From the NCBI RefSeq assembly GCF_003284965.1, contig NZ_QMEW01000012.1, forward strand, positions 62,001-126,000: DNA of 64,000 bases. The letters run 5' to 3'. The translations under genes were made by a program, and so were the position numbers. The notes beneath the pieces were generated by a model, which searched no databases, had not been told where the DNA came from, and was given only the letters and a program-made list of their open reading frames with translations. This document shows positions 1 to 8,305 of the stretch, piece after piece (positions within the stretch are counted from its first letter, which is position 1; each line of letters starts with the position of its first letter). The DNA is from Mycolicibacterium sp. GF69. Lineage in GTDB: Bacteria; Actinomycetota; Actinomycetes; Mycobacteriales; Mycobacteriaceae.

Positions 1-1
1 G

Positions 2-502
2 TACTCGGCGCATCTGGCGGCGGCCAAAGGCCTGCCGTACGTGTTCGCCCACCACTTCTCGGGCCAGGGCACCGCGGAGGCGCTCGAGGCGTACCGCTCC
101 GAGTTCCGGCCCAGCGACCTGGCTCCCGAACCCGTCACGTTCCTGACCGTCAATGCGGTCGTCGCCGAAACATCCGACGAGGCAGCGGCGTTGGCGTTGC
201 CCAACCTTCAGATGATGGCGCGGCTGCGCACGGGCCAGCCGCTGGGGCCACTGGATCTCGTCGAGGATGCCGAGCAGCAGGAACTCGCACCGCAGGTACA
301 GCGGATCGCCGAAGCCGCGTTCGGCCGTGCTGTCGTCGGTGCCCCGTCAGAGGCCGCCAGCCAGGTGCGCGCGCTCGCCGACAAGTTCGGAGTCGACGAG
401 GTGATGATCAACCCGGTCGCCTCGGCCCGCCGCGGCACCGATCCGGCGACGGCTCCGGCGCGCGACAAGACGCTCGAACTGCTGGCCAAGGAGCTGTTCT
501 AA
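2..502 (+). CDS. LLM-class flavin-dependent oxidoreductase, C-terminal part (5' end outside window)
   Basis: The reading frame is open from base 2, so the gene starts before the window and only about the last 166 residues are seen. The segment near the left edge (HLAAAKGLPYVFAHHFSG) is the usual barrel strand of bacterial luciferase-like monooxygenases of the MsnO8/YceB subgroup, which use FMN or, in mycobacteria, often F420. The C-terminal helices with the LxxLADKFGVDEVMI pattern also fit. The substrate cannot be told. It converges on the next gene, overlapping by 4 bases. Confidence 0.85.
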   Translation, partial: YSAHLAAAKGLPYVFAHHFSGQGTAEALEAYRSEFRPSDLAPEPVTFLTVNAVVAETSDEAAALALPNLQMMARLRTGQPLGPLDLVEDAEQQELAPQVQRIAEAAFGRAVVGAPSEAASQVRALADKFGVDEVMINPVASARRGTDPATAPARDKTLELLAKELF

Positions 503-948
503 GGGGACAGCCGGACCACCGGGATCGGCCGCGACGTCCGCTTCTGGTACGTGTTGTAGCGGTCCTTGTTGCCGCGCATGTTGTTCACGATGTCCCACAG
601 CCGCGCGAAGTCGGGATCTTGCGGCGTGACGGGTGTGGCCGTCACCTTGATGCGCTTGGGTCCGACGTTGATCTCGACGCCCGGGTTGGCCTTCAGGTTG
701 TGGTACCAGCCCGGCGCCTTGGGTTCGCCGCCCTTGGAGGCGACGACGAGATAGTCGTCGCCGTCGCGGGCATAGGCCAGTGAATTCGCCCGCTGCAAAC
801 CGGTTTTCGCGCCGACTGTGCGCAGGATCAGCATCGGCGGACCACCGGGGATCGTGTGCCCGATGCGGCCGTTGGTGCCTTTGTAGAGCTTGTCGTGCAG
901 CAACAGCATCGGGTATCCGAAGTACTTCTCCCACCAGGGCATGCTCAT
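499..948 (-). CDS. Ddn-like nitroreductase / F420 (deazaflavin)-dependent oxidoreductase
   Basis: 149 residues, the normal length for the Ddn/FGD split-barrel family that uses reduced F420 to reduce quinones or other electrophiles. Seen: the family core GGPPMLILRTVGAKTG followed by AYARDGDDYLVVASKGG and PGWYHNLKANP, which form the F420-binding strands and loop. It lies 4 bases after the HIT gene on the same strand, so the two are almost certainly cotranscribed. This matches the Rv1261c-Rv1262c pair of M. tuberculosis. Physiological substrate unknown. An ATG two codons inside is an alternative start. Confidence 0.9.
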   Translation of the reverse strand: MSMPWWEKYFGYPMLLLHDKLYKGTNGRIGHTIPGGPPMLILRTVGAKTGLQRANSLAYARDGDDYLVVASKGGEPKAPGWYHNLKANPGVEINVGPKRIKVTATPVTPQDPDFARLWDIVNNMRGNKDRYNTYQKRTSRPIPVVRLSP

Positions 949-952
949 GGGT

Positions 953-1390
953 TCAGTCTTGCGCAGCCGAGTCGATTTGCGCCAGGGCCTGGCGCAGCAG
1001 CCGTCCGGACTCCTCCCGGTCCGGGTCGCGGCGAAGGAGCATGTTCTTGGCGAACGACAGTTTGTCGCCGCTTCGCCGGGGCAGCACGTGCAGGTGGATG
1101 TGAAAGACGCTCTGGAACGCCGCCTTGCCGTCGTTGATCACCACGTTGTTGCCGTCGGCGTGCAGGCCGGAGATGCGCGCGGCCTGCGCGATGCGCTGCC
1201 CGATCCGTGCCATGGCGGCGACGGTCTCCGGCGGGGTGTCGGTCAGGTCGACACTGTGCTGCTTGGGGATCACCAGCGTGTGACCGCGGCTGAACGGCCG
1301 GATGTCGAGGAGCGCGAGGTAGTCGTCGTCCTCGTAGATGCGGATGGCCGGCGCCTCCCCGGCGACGATGCTGCAGAACACACACGACAT
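953..1390 (-). CDS. HIT family nucleotide hydrolase/transferase
   Basis: 145 residues with the histidine-triad active site HIHLHVLPR near residue 98 and the Cys-containing start CVFCSIVAGE typical of HINT/Fhit-like proteins; the upstream HTLVIPKQH strand also fits. Such proteins hydrolyse nucleoside phosphoramidates or AMP-lysine adducts. Orthologue by position of Rv1262c. The start ATG at 1390 sits 6 bases after a TACGGT -10 element, so it is probably translated from a leaderless mRNA, though a purine-rich GGCGGA directly precedes the ATG. First gene of a two-gene operon with the Ddn-like reductase. Confidence 0.92.
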   Translation of the reverse strand: MSCVFCSIVAGEAPAIRIYEDDDYLALLDIRPFSRGHTLVIPKQHSVDLTDTPPETVAAMARIGQRIAQAARISGLHADGNNVVINDGKAAFQSVFHIHLHVLPRRSGDKLSFAKNMLLRRDPDREESGRLLRQALAQIDSAAQD

Positions 1391-1396
1391 TCCGCC

Positions 1397-1402
1397 ACCG
1401 TA
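1397..1402 (-). promoter_or_regulatory. Leaderless -10 element of the HIT gene
   Basis: TACGGT (TANNNT) on the minus strand, 6 bases before the ATG at 1390, the geometry of mycobacterial leaderless promoters. Confidence 0.55.
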
Positions 1403-1469
1403 GCGGTCACGCCTCGACGCTTCGCTTCGCCCACTGATTTCGCTCGCCGGCGGGGAAGCGGCGCCGTGC

Positions 1470-1961
1470 CTAGCTCAGGGCATCGCGCCAGATCGCGAGC
1501 TTGTTTTCGAACCGCATGGTCTGTGCTGGGCTGGTTGACGGCAGCCGCCGGTAGCACAGATCGGCTGTGACCGAGACCAGCCGGATGAAGTTCCGCTCCG
1601 CCGCGGCACCGTTGAACAGCACCCTGGCGATACCCGGATGATCGGCGAAGAGGCACTGAAAGTCGTTGGGTACCATGCTGTCCGGCTCTACCGCGGAATC
1701 CAGGCTGCCCTTGCGTCGACACGTCCGCAGCACGTCCCAGACCGCGACCCCGTGACCCGTCAACACGGCACACCGTTTCTCGTAGGGGGCGTCCGCGGCG
1801 AACCCGAAAACCTCACCGGCGATGCGCCAGAAGGCATTGCGCGGGTTTCCGTAGTACTGCTGCGCGGCGAGCGACATCACGCTGGGCATGTTGCCCAGAA
1901 TCAGGGTGTGTGGCCGGTCGCCGACGATCGGTGGGAACCCGTACAACACCGACGAACCCAT
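1470..1961 (-). CDS. DNA-deoxyinosine (hypoxanthine)/uracil-type DNA glycosylase, UDG superfamily
   Basis: 163 residues from the ATG at 1961. The N-terminal motif [20 protein letters not shown] plus AFW is the signature of UDG family 6 (HDG) and related Mug-like enzymes, which excise deaminated purines or uracil. The C-terminal LPSTSPA segment corresponds to the minor-groove intercalation motif. A longer reading frame extends upstream, but it runs through the divergent cyclase promoter, so the shorter start is preferred; GATAGT lies 6 bases before it. The 34-base gap to the cyclase start must hold both promoters. Base-excision repair role is by homology only. Confidence 0.82.
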   Translation of the reverse strand: MGSSVLYGFPPIVGDRPHTLILGNMPSVMSLAAQQYYGNPRNAFWRIAGEVFGFAADAPYEKRCAVLTGHGVAVWDVLRTCRRKGSLDSAVEPDSMVPNDFQCLFADHPGIARVLFNGAAAERNFIRLVSVTADLCYRRLPSTSPAQTMRFENKLAIWRDALS

Positions 1962-1983
1962 GCTGTCACTATCGCACGCGGTA

Positions 1984-1989
1984 TACGTT
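1984..1989 (+). promoter_or_regulatory. Leaderless -10 element of the adenylate cyclase gene
   Basis: TACGTT (TANNNT) ends 6 bases before the GTG at 1996, which supports that start codon and leaderless transcription. Confidence 0.55.
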
Positions 1990-1995
1990 GGGCCG

Positions 1996-3126
1996 GTGGC
2001 CGATGACTTCGATATCGAAGCGTCCGGGTTGCTGGACGGGCTCGAAGGCACCGCCCGTGCGGAACGCGCCGAACTGATCGCATGGCTGTTGGAGAAGGGC
2101 ATCGCCGTCGACGTGATCCGGAACGCCTTTCTGCCGATGTTGCTCGGCGCGCGCCGGGAGCTCGGCGACGACGGTGTTTACGTGTCGGCGCGCGAAACCA
2201 GCGAGAAGACAGGCATCGACCTCGAACTGCTGCAGCGCATTCAACATGCGATGGGACTGCCCACCGTCGACGATCCGGACGCCGCCGTCCACCTGCGCGC
2301 CGACGCCGAGGCCGCGGCTTTCGCGCAGCGCTTCATCGAGATCGGGATCCTGCCCGACCAGATCATCCAGATCACGCGGCTGCTCGCCGATGGGCTGTCG
2401 AAGGCGGCCGAAGTGATGCGTCACGCGGGATTGGCTTCGGTGATCGACCCGAGTGCGTCCGAACTCACCATCGCCAAGAACGTCGAAGCGTTGGTGCGCA
2501 CGGCCGATCCGCTGCTCGGACCGATGATCCAGGACATGCTGCGGCTGCAGTTGCGCCACCTGATGGAGACCGAGGCGATCACGGCCTCCGAACGCGCGAA
2601 GGGGCAGCGGCTGCCCGGCGCTCGACTGGTGACCATCTTGTTCGCCGATCTGGTCGGCTTCACCCGACTGGGCGAGGCGGTGCCTCCAGAAGAGCTCGAA
2701 CGCCTCGCCCACCGGCTCTTCGACCTGGCGCACGAGGCGTCGGTCCCGCCGGTGCGGTTCGTCAAGACCATCGGCGACGAGGTGATGCTCGTCAGCGCGG
2801 AACCGGTACCGCTGTTGGAGGCCGCGCTGACCCTCGTCGAGCAGACCGCTGTCGACGACGAGTTCCCGCGGCTGCGCGTCGGCATGGCGACGGGAATGGC
2901 CGTCAGCCGCACCGGTGACTGGTTCGGCAGCGCGGTCAATCTCGCCAGCCGCGTCACCGGGGCCGCGCGGCCCGGATCCGTACTGGTGTCCGAGTCGACG
3001 CGCGACGCGATCGGTGACGACGAACGGTTCGACTGGTCGTTCGCGGGCGCGCGGCACCTCAAGGGCATCAAGTCCGACGTGAAACTGTTCCGCGTGCGCC
3101 GGGCGGACGCCCGTGACACAACCTGA
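1996..3126 (+). CDS. Class III adenylate cyclase, Rv1264-like, with N-terminal autoinhibitory domain
   Basis: 376 residues from GTG 1996. Residues 1-195 resemble the regulatory domain of the M. tuberculosis Rv1264 holoenzyme ([47 protein letters not shown]), which makes that enzyme pH-sensitive. Residues 208-370 are a class III catalytic domain: metal-binding D218 in LFADLVGFT and D261, base-specifying K257 in VKTIGDEV, D308, transition-state N315 and R319 in [10 protein letters not shown]. All catalytic residues are present, so an active homodimeric cyclase making cAMP is expected. It is cytosolic with no membrane segment. pH control is inferred from the family. Confidence 0.93.
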   Translation: MADDFDIEASGLLDGLEGTARAERAELIAWLLEKGIAVDVIRNAFLPMLLGARRELGDDGVYVSARETSEKTGIDLELLQRIQHAMGLPTVDDPDAAVHLRADAEAAAFAQRFIEIGILPDQIIQITRLLADGLSKAAEVMRHAGLASVIDPSASELTIAKNVEALVRTADPLLGPMIQDMLRLQLRHLMETEAITASERAKGQRLPGARLVTILFADLVGFTRLGEAVPPEELERLAHRLFDLAHEASVPPVRFVKTIGDEVMLVSAEPVPLLEAALTLVEQTAVDDEFPRLRVGMATGMAVSRTGDWFGSAVNLASRVTGAARPGSVLVSESTRDAIGDDERFDWSFAGARHLKGIKSDVKLFRVRRADARDTT

Positions 3127-3174
3127 TGCCCGAAGACCTTCCCGAAGACAGCGAAGAACCATAGGGCGGTGATC

Positions 3175-3180
3175 TACCAT
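3175..3180 (+). promoter_or_regulatory. Leaderless -10 element of the small secreted protein gene at 3187
   Basis: TACCAT (TANNNT) is followed by 6 bases and the ATG at 3187. This decides that start over a GTG 18 bases upstream. Confidence 0.5.
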
Positions 3181-3186
3181 CCAGGA

Positions 3187-3597
3187 ATGAGCCGGGTAGC
3201 CAAACTCGTGCCCGTCGCGCTGCTCATCGCCGCGACCGGTCTGCTGGGTGTCGGGTCGGCGAACGCGCAACCGCTGCCACCGCCCTGCGGTTACACGCTG
3301 TCGCCGCCACAGGTCGTGAACGCCGGCGGAGTCAACAAAGTGACGGCCACGGTGTCGTTCTACGCGTGCGGTGCGCCGTTTCGGCCGGCGATGAGCGTTG
3401 CATGCGTTCACCTCGCCGGTCCCGGATCGCGGGGGCAGTGCACGCAGGCGAGAGGACCGGGGGCGGCGCAGGTCTTCTTCGAGCCGTACCAGCCGGGCGC
3501 GACCTATACCGCGAGCGGACGCGGTTGCGGCAAGGTCTTCGAGGATGCGCTGGAGCCGAACTGCCAGATGCTGGGCCCGATCAACGCGACGCTGTAG
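3187..3597 (+). CDS. Small secreted cysteine-rich protein of unknown function
   Basis: 136 residues. Residues 1-27 are a Sec signal peptide ([22 protein letters not shown], cut after ANA). The mature chain has six cysteines (CGY, ACG, ACV, QCT, GCG, NCQ), an even number suggesting three disulfides, and a beta-rich, Gly/Pro-rich composition such as an Ig-like fold might have. I do not recognise the family and give no function. Its 3' end overlaps the 3' end of copA by 17 bases (tail to tail). No lipobox, so probably free in the periplasm or secreted. Confidence 0.75.
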   Translation: MSRVAKLVPVALLIAATGLLGVGSANAQPLPPPCGYTLSPPQVVNAGGVNKVTATVSFYACGAPFRPAMSVACVHLAGPGSRGQCTQARGPGAAQVFFEPYQPGATYTASGRGCGKVFEDALEPNCQMLGPINATL

Positions 3598-5809
3598 CGC
3601 TGAAGCGGCGCAGCCGAAGGCTGTTGCTGACGACGAACACCGAGCTGAATGCCATTGCCGCACCGGCGATCATCGGGTTCAGCAGACCAGCAGCCGCCAG
3701 GGGGATCGCGGCGACGTTGTAGGCGAACGCCCAGAACAGGTTTCCCTTGATCGTCGACAACGTGCGACGGGACAGGCGGATGGCGTCGGGTACCGCATTG
3801 AGGTCGTCGCGCACCAACGTCAGGTCGCTGGCCTCGATCGCGACGTCCGTGCCGCTTCCCATCGCGAGCCCGAGGTCGGCCTGGGCGAGCGCCGCGGCGT
3901 CGTTGACGCCGTCGCCGACCATCGCGACCACCCTGCCGTCTGCCTGCAAGCGCTTGACGGCGTCGACCTTATCCGGCGGCAGTACTTCGGCGACCACATC
4001 GTCGATACCCACCTGTGCCGCGATCGTGCGGGCAGCGGCGTCGTTGTCGCCGGTCACCATGATCGGCTCGAGGCCGAGCGAGCGGAGCCGCGAAATCGCC
4101 TCGCGTGACGTCGGTTTGACCGCATCGGAGACCACGAGCATCCCACGCGCTACGCCGTCCCAGCCGACGACGACCGCGGTGCGGCCCTGCGATTCCGCTT
4201 CTCGCACCGCCTCTTTCAAAGAGTCGTGCGATTCGAGCAGCCGCTGCCGCCCGACCGTGACATCGCGACCGTCGACCCGTCCGCGGACGCCGAGACCGCG
4301 CAGGTTGGTAAAATCGTGCACCGCAGGCAGGTCGCCGAGCTTTTCCCGCGCACCGTTCACGATCGCCCTGGCGATCGGGTGTTCCGAACCGTTCTCGACC
4401 GCGCCCGCCATCCTCAGCACCTCGTCGGGCCGCTCGTCGTCGGCGGCGACGACATCGAGCAACGTCATCCTGCCCGTGGTGATCGTGCCGGTCTTGTCCA
4501 ACACGATGGTGTCGATCCGACGTGTCGACTCCAGCACCTCGGGGCCCTTGATCAAGATGCCCAGCTGCGCCCCGCGACCCGTGCCCACCATCAGCGCGGT
4601 CGGCGTCGCCAACCCCAGCGCGCACGGGCACGCGATGATCAGCACCGCGACCGCCGCGGTGAACGCGGCCGCCACCGATGAACCTGTGGCCAGCCAGAAG
4701 CCGAGCGTCGCCACGGCCAGGACGATCACGTTCGGGACGAACACACCCGAGATCCGGTCGGCCAGCCGCTGCACCGGCGCCTTGCCGCTCTGGGCTTCCT
4801 CGACAAGCCGCGCCATCTGGGCCAGCGCAGTGTCGGAGCCGATCCGGTTGGCCCGCACCACGAGTCGCCCGTCGACGTTGACCGTCGCCCCGACGACTTC
4901 GTCGCCCGGGCCGACGTCGACCGGCACCGATTCGCCGGTGAGCATGGACACGTCGACTGCCGAAGCGCCCTCGACCACCACGCCGTCGGTGGCGATCTTC
5001 TCGCCCGGCCGCACGACGAACTCGTCACCGACGCGCAACTCATCGATCGCAATTCGTTGTTCGGCACCGGCCCTGCGCACGACCACGTCTTTGGCGCCGA
5101 GCTCCAGCAGCGCCCGCAGCGCCGCGCCCGCACGGCGTTTGGAGCGCGCCTCGAAATAGCGGCCGGTGAGGATGAACGTGGTCACCCCGGCGGCGACCTC
5201 GAAGTACACGCTGCCCGAACCGTCGGTGCGCGACAGGGTCAGCTCGAACGGATGCGTCATCCCCGGCGTGCCCGCCGTGCCCCAGAACAGCGCATAGACC
5301 GACCAGCCCAGCGCCGCCAGTGTCCCCATCGAGATCAGCGTGTCCATGGTTGCGCTGCCGTGGCGCAGGTTCGCCCACGCCGCCTGATGGAACGGCCACG
5401 CGCCCCACACCACCACCGGCGCCGCCAGTGTCAGTGACAACCACTGCCAGTTCGTGAACTGCAGAGCCGGGATCATCGCCATCGCGATCACGGGAACCGT
5501 CAGCGCGAGCGAGACCAACAGGCGGTGCCGCAACGCGTCGGTCGGCTCCTCCTCGGCGACGGTCTCCCGTTCGGCTGGCAGGCGCGCTTGGTAACCCGCC
5601 TCCTCAACGGTGTCCACCAACGTCTGCGGCGTGACGCCTGCGCCGTAGTCGACGCGGGCTTTCTCGGTCGCGAAGTTGACAGTCGCCGTCACGCCATCGA
5701 TCTTGTTGAGCTTGCGTTCGATTCGGTTCGCGCACGAGGCGCAGGTCATACCGTCGATCGAAAGCTCGACCGTATCGGTGGCCAGGCCGACCCCGGCGTG
5801 ATCCTTCAT
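3581..5809 (-). CDS. copA: Copper(I)-translocating P1B-type ATPase
   Basis: 742 residues. One N-terminal metal-binding domain with MTCASC (Cys23, Cys26), eight predicted membrane segments, TGES at 291-294 (actuator), CPC at 394-396 (ion path), DKTGT at 438-442 (phosphorylated Asp438), the HP pair at 477-478 and GDGVND at 632-637. The YN pair at 697-698 and M719 with SS 722-723 mark subgroup P1B-1, which exports Cu(I). The ATG overlaps the TGA of copZ by one base (TGATG), so it is translationally coupled to the chaperone. Regulation by copper is indicated by the CsoR-type operator upstream of copZ. Confidence 0.95.
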   Translation of the reverse strand: MKDHAGVGLATDTVELSIDGMTCASCANRIERKLNKIDGVTATVNFATEKARVDYGAGVTPQTLVDTVEEAGYQARLPAERETVAEEEPTDALRHRLLVSLALTVPVIAMAMIPALQFTNWQWLSLTLAAPVVVWGAWPFHQAAWANLRHGSATMDTLISMGTLAALGWSVYALFWGTAGTPGMTHPFELTLSRTDGSGSVYFEVAAGVTTFILTGRYFEARSKRRAGAALRALLELGAKDVVVRRAGAEQRIAIDELRVGDEFVVRPGEKIATDGVVVEGASAVDVSMLTGESVPVDVGPGDEVVGATVNVDGRLVVRANRIGSDTALAQMARLVEEAQSGKAPVQRLADRISGVFVPNVIVLAVATLGFWLATGSSVAAAFTAAVAVLIIACPCALGLATPTALMVGTGRGAQLGILIKGPEVLESTRRIDTIVLDKTGTITTGRMTLLDVVAADDERPDEVLRMAGAVENGSEHPIARAIVNGAREKLGDLPAVHDFTNLRGLGVRGRVDGRDVTVGRQRLLESHDSLKEAVREAESQGRTAVVVGWDGVARGMLVVSDAVKPTSREAISRLRSLGLEPIMVTGDNDAAARTIAAQVGIDDVVAEVLPPDKVDAVKRLQADGRVVAMVGDGVNDAAALAQADLGLAMGSGTDVAIEASDLTLVRDDLNAVPDAIRLSRRTLSTIKGNLFWAFAYNVAAIPLAAAGLLNPMIAGAAMAFSSVFVVSNSLRLRRFSATASR

Positions 5810-6015
5810 CAGCTCGCCAACCGGTAGCCGGCCTCTTCCACCGCGCTCTTGATCGCGCCGGCGTCGACGGGTGCGACACTGTCGATGGTCACCGCACCGC
5901 TGGCGACATCCACGTCGACGGTCGTCACTCCGGCGATCTCGGAGATCTCCTCACGCACGGACGCGGCGCAATGTCCGCAGGTCATTCCGGTAACGGTGAC
6001 AGTGGTGGTAGCCAT
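5809..6015 (-). CDS. copZ: CopZ-like copper chaperone (single HMA domain)
   Basis: 68 residues forming one heavy-metal-associated domain with GMTCGHC (Cys13, Cys16) and the C-terminal EEAGYRL strand end. It should bind Cu(I) in the cytosol and hand it to CopA, whose gene it overlaps by one base. The ATG at 6015 is 6 bases after a TATGCT -10 element, so the mRNA is probably leaderless. The reading frame continues far upstream but only by reading antisense to dtd, so the short start is right. Confidence 0.93.
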   Translation of the reverse strand: MATTTVTVTGMTCGHCAASVREEISEIAGVTTVDVDVASGAVTIDSVAPVDAGAIKSAVEEAGYRLAS

Positions 6016-6021
6016 GACGCC

Positions 6022-6027
6022 AGCATA
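6022..6027 (-). promoter_or_regulatory. Leaderless -10 element of copZ-copA
   Basis: TATGCT on the minus strand, 6 bases before the copZ ATG, directly downstream of the CsoR-type palindrome. Confidence 0.55.
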
Positions 6028-6030
6028 CCC

Positions 6031-6049
6031 GATACCCCCTAGGGGTATC
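6031..6049 (-). promoter_or_regulatory. CsoR-type copper operator in front of copZ-copA
   Basis: Perfect inverted repeat GATACCCC-CTA-GGGGTATC (8-base arms, 3-base centre). ATACCCC...GGGGTAT is the known form of CsoR/RcnR-family copper operators such as that of Bacillus copZA. It abuts the copZ -10 element, between -10 and -35, where a bound repressor would block RNA polymerase. The csoR gene itself is not in this window. Confidence 0.8.
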
Positions 6050-6100
6050 AGTACGGGGCGCTCCGAGCGCAGCGGGCGCGCCATGGCAGCATCTGCGAGC

Positions 6101-6532
6101 ATGCGTGTTCTCGCCCAGCGGGTCGCCTCGGCGGCCGTGACGGTCGACGGTGAGGTCGTCGGGGAAATCCGTCCCGACGGGAAGGGGCTGCTCGCGCTGG
6201 TCGGCGTGACCCATGACGACGATGCGGCGAAAGCTACGCGGCTGGCCGAAAAGCTCTGGCAGCTCAGAATTCTCGACGACGAGAAGTCCGCATCCGACGT
6301 CAACGCGCCGATCCTGGTGGTCAGCCAGTTCACCTTGTATGCGAACACCGCGAAGGGTAGGCGACCGGCATGGAACGCCGCCGCGCCACGCGCAGTCGCC
6401 GAACCGCTGGTGACGGCTTTCGCCGACGCGCTGCGTGGACTCGGCGCGACGGTGCAGACCGGCGTCTTCGGCGCGCACATGCAGGTGGAACTCGTCAACG
6501 ACGGCCCGGTGACGGTGCTGCTCGAGCTGTGA
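6101..6532 (+). CDS. dtd: D-aminoacyl-tRNA deacylase
   Basis: 143 residues, the standard DTD length. The chirality-proofreading motifs are present: SQFTLYA (SQxT) near residue 78 and NDGPVTV (GPxT) near residue 133, which form the cross-subunit active site. It cleaves D-amino acids (and glycine from tRNA-Ala) from mischarged tRNA in the cytosol. ATG 6101 starts the canonical MRVLAQRV sequence; a longer frame upstream runs antisense through copZ and is rejected. Divergent from copZ with 85 bases between, so the copper operator sits close to its 5' side too. It meets the AIM24 gene tail to tail with no gap. Confidence 0.95.
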   Translation: MRVLAQRVASAAVTVDGEVVGEIRPDGKGLLALVGVTHDDDAAKATRLAEKLWQLRILDDEKSASDVNAPILVVSQFTLYANTAKGRRPAWNAAAPRAVAEPLVTAFADALRGLGATVQTGVFGAHMQVELVNDGPVTVLLEL

Positions 6533-7423
6533 CTAGGTCGTCGCGACGGGCGGGGTGCCCTCCGACGGCTGGACGATGACGAAACCCTGCCCGTGAAACG
6601 ACACCTGGATCGCCTCGCCGGACCCTCGGCCGATCAGCGCACCGGCTTTGAAGCTGGTCTTGAGCTGGGTCTGAAGATTGGCCGACCAGGCCACCACCGC
6701 GTTGGTGTCGGCGAACGTCGGCGCCTCGCCGGCATTGAGTACGACCGGCGGGCCGTCCGTCGTCAGCGCAACCCAACCGGTGCCGCGCAGCGTCGTGTTG
6801 AACAGCCCGCCCGTCGCGATGCTGCCGCCCTTCACCCGCTCGATGTTCCAGTCCAGGCTCGAGGAGAAGGCCAACACGTTCTTGCCGCTGATCGAAAGCC
6901 CGGAGTTGGTCAATTGCAACAGGTGCACGTCGTATCCGCGCTTGGCGAGGAAGACATCGCCCTGGCCCTGGCAGCGCATCAGCGGTAGTCCCTCACCGGT
7001 GAGCGCCTTCTTGATGAACCTCGACGCGCCGCCGCCCTCGAAGGCGAAGTCGACGTTGCCCTGGTAGGCGACCATCGATCCCTGCCGTGCCATGAACGGC
7101 TCGCCGAGGCGCACGCGCAGCATCTTGGTGTTCTGGTTCGCGATGGCCTTGGCCTCTTTCTCGCTGAACCGGCCGTCCACCAGATCGCCTGCGATACCCG
7201 CGAATCCATCGCCAGGAGCCTGGCCCATCGCCTGGGCTTGCGGTGCGGCCTGCTGCGGCGGAGCTTGAGGTCGCGGGGGAGGCACTCCGAGTGTGGTCAG
7301 TGGTGCCCTGCCGACCTGGCCCTGATGCGATACCTGGTCGGTCCAGCGCTGACCGTCCCACCAGCGGTACTCGTAGCGGCCCTCCGGATCGGGCCGCCAG
7401 CTTCCGTTGTTCGGTGCTGTCAT
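6533..7423 (-). CDS. AIM24/TIGR00266-family protein with N-terminal DUF2510
   Basis: 296 residues. Residues 8-30 (GSWRPDPEGRYEYRWWDGQR) are a DUF2510 domain, a short Trp-rich module common in actinobacterial membrane-associated proteins. A Pro/Gln/Ala-rich linker (residues about 45-75) joins it to an AIM24-like beta-helical domain. AIM24 relatives are related to the TRAP-like beta barrels; their bacterial function is unknown. No signal peptide or membrane segment is seen. The start ATG lies 6 bases after TAGTTT, a leaderless pattern. Confidence 0.8.
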   Translation of the reverse strand: MTAPNNGSWRPDPEGRYEYRWWDGQRWTDQVSHQGQVGRAPLTTLGVPPPRPQAPPQQAAPQAQAMGQAPGDGFAGIAGDLVDGRFSEKEAKAIANQNTKMLRVRLGEPFMARQGSMVAYQGNVDFAFEGGGASRFIKKALTGEGLPLMRCQGQGDVFLAKRGYDVHLLQLTNSGLSISGKNVLAFSSSLDWNIERVKGGSIATGGLFNTTLRGTGWVALTTDGPPVVLNAGEAPTFADTNAVVAWSANLQTQLKTSFKAGALIGRGSGEAIQVSFHGQGFVIVQPSEGTPPVATT

Positions 7424-7429
7424 GGCTAC

Positions 7430-7435
7430 AAACTA
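7430..7435 (-). promoter_or_regulatory. Leaderless -10 element of the AIM24-family gene
   Basis: TAGTTT on the minus strand, 6 bases before the ATG at 7423. Confidence 0.5.
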
Positions 7436-7459
7436 ATGATCGGCTGGCATTCTTGGGCG

Positions 7460-7663
7460 ATGGGAAGAGAAATCGACCGGGCTCGGACACAGAGCGCACT
7501 TGCGGTCATCAAGCAGCACCCCGGCATGGTGTTGTTCGTCGCGTCGCCCGCGCTCATCGCGGTCGGGCTCGTCTGGTGGTTGGTCAGCCCGGCACTGGCC
7601 ATCCTGCTGTTGGTCGGCATGGTGGTCGGCGGCGGTGCGGTCCTGCTCCGTAAGCGGAACTAG
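7460..7663 (+). CDS. Small two-helix membrane protein, unknown function
   Basis: 67 residues from ATG 7460. A short charged N-terminus (GREIDRARTQSALAVIKQH) is followed by two membrane segments (about 22-42 and 44-62, VLFVASPALIAVGLVWWLV and LAILLLVGMVVGGGAVLL) and an RKRN tail. CATTCT lies 6 bases before the ATG, a near-consensus leaderless arrangement, so this ATG is chosen over one 24 bases upstream. No family recognised; the gene shape fits conserved actinobacterial small membrane proteins. Confidence 0.6.
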   Translation: MGREIDRARTQSALAVIKQHPGMVLFVASPALIAVGLVWWLVSPALAILLLVGMVVGGGAVLLRKRN

Positions 7664-7712
7664 CCGCTCACCTCGAAGCGTTCGCCGACGGTGAAAGCGC
7701 TGCCATCTGGCA

Positions 7713-7736
7713 TGTAACGGTGTAAGCATGTAATCA
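7713..7736 (+). promoter_or_regulatory. Triple TGTAA direct repeat at the start of the RHH-like gene
   Basis: TGTAA occurs three times with a strict 8-base period (7713, 7721, 7729), the last one being part of the inverted repeat GCATG-TAAT-CATGC (7726-7739) that covers the start codon at 7736. This looks like a cooperative operator, most simply for the ribbon-helix-helix-like product of the same gene. Inference from pattern only. Confidence 0.5.
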
Positions 7737-8305
7737 TGCGACATAATATTCATGGCCGGCGCCGACACGGCGGCGGCTGGCAGCAGACTCAGCAGCCCGA
7801 TGCGGGCGACGCCGCCGACTGGTTCGCCGGCCGGCTTCCCGACGGCTGGTTCTCGGGGGACCCGGAGGTGATCGTCGACCGCGAGGAGATCACGGTCGTC
7901 GGTCGGCTCCCGCAACCCGAGGGCGACGAAAGCGATGCGCGCGCATCGGGCAGGGCGGCGCGGTTCCGCGAAGAGACCCGCTCGGAGCGGATGCGCATCG
8001 CCGACGAAGCCGAGGCGCGATACGGCCGCAAGGTGGCGTGGGGCGTCGAGATCGGGCCGGCGGGTGACGAGCAGCCCGAGCGAATCCTGTTCACCCACCT
8101 TTCCGTTCCCGTGATGACGCGGCTGCGACAGCCCGAACGCCAAGTGCTTGACACTCTCGTCGACGCGGGCGTCGCGCGGTCACGTTCGGATGCGCTCGCC
8201 TGGTCGGTGCGTCTGGTCGGGGAACATGCCGAGGAGTGGCTGGACAAGCTGCGCGAGGCGATGCGCAACGTCGACGACCTTCGTGCCGAGGGACCCCAGC
8301 TTTAG
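7736..8305 (+). CDS. Hypothetical protein with C-terminal ribbon-helix-helix-like segment
   Basis: 189 residues, cytosolic. The N-terminus is Arg/His/Gly-rich, then comes WFAGRLPDGWF and a central beta/charged region with a DREEITVVGRLP strand. Residues about 128-170 (LSVPVMTRLRQPERQVLDTL, then GVARSRSDALAWSVRLV) have the strand-helix-turn-helix spacing and SRSDAL turn of ribbon-helix-helix DNA-binding proteins. The start codon lies inside a repeat cluster, so autoregulation is plausible. It ends tail to tail with the molybdopterin oxidoreductase, overlapping 4 bases. Function unknown; RHH assignment is by eye. Confidence 0.65.
   Translation: MRHNIHGRRRHGGGWQQTQQPDAGDAADWFAGRLPDGWFSGDPEVIVDREEITVVGRLPQPEGDESDARASGRAARFREETRSERMRIADEAEARYGRKVAWGVEIGPAGDEQPERILFTHLSVPVMTRLRQPERQVLDTLVDAGVARSRSDALAWSVRLVGEHAEEWLDKLREAMRNVDDLRAEGPQL

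Noticed and set aside
1969-3663. Long open frame of about 560 codons on the minus strand
   Set aside because: It is antisense to the well-conserved adenylate cyclase and the secreted protein; composition is Arg/Gln-rich without domains, a GC-bias shadow.
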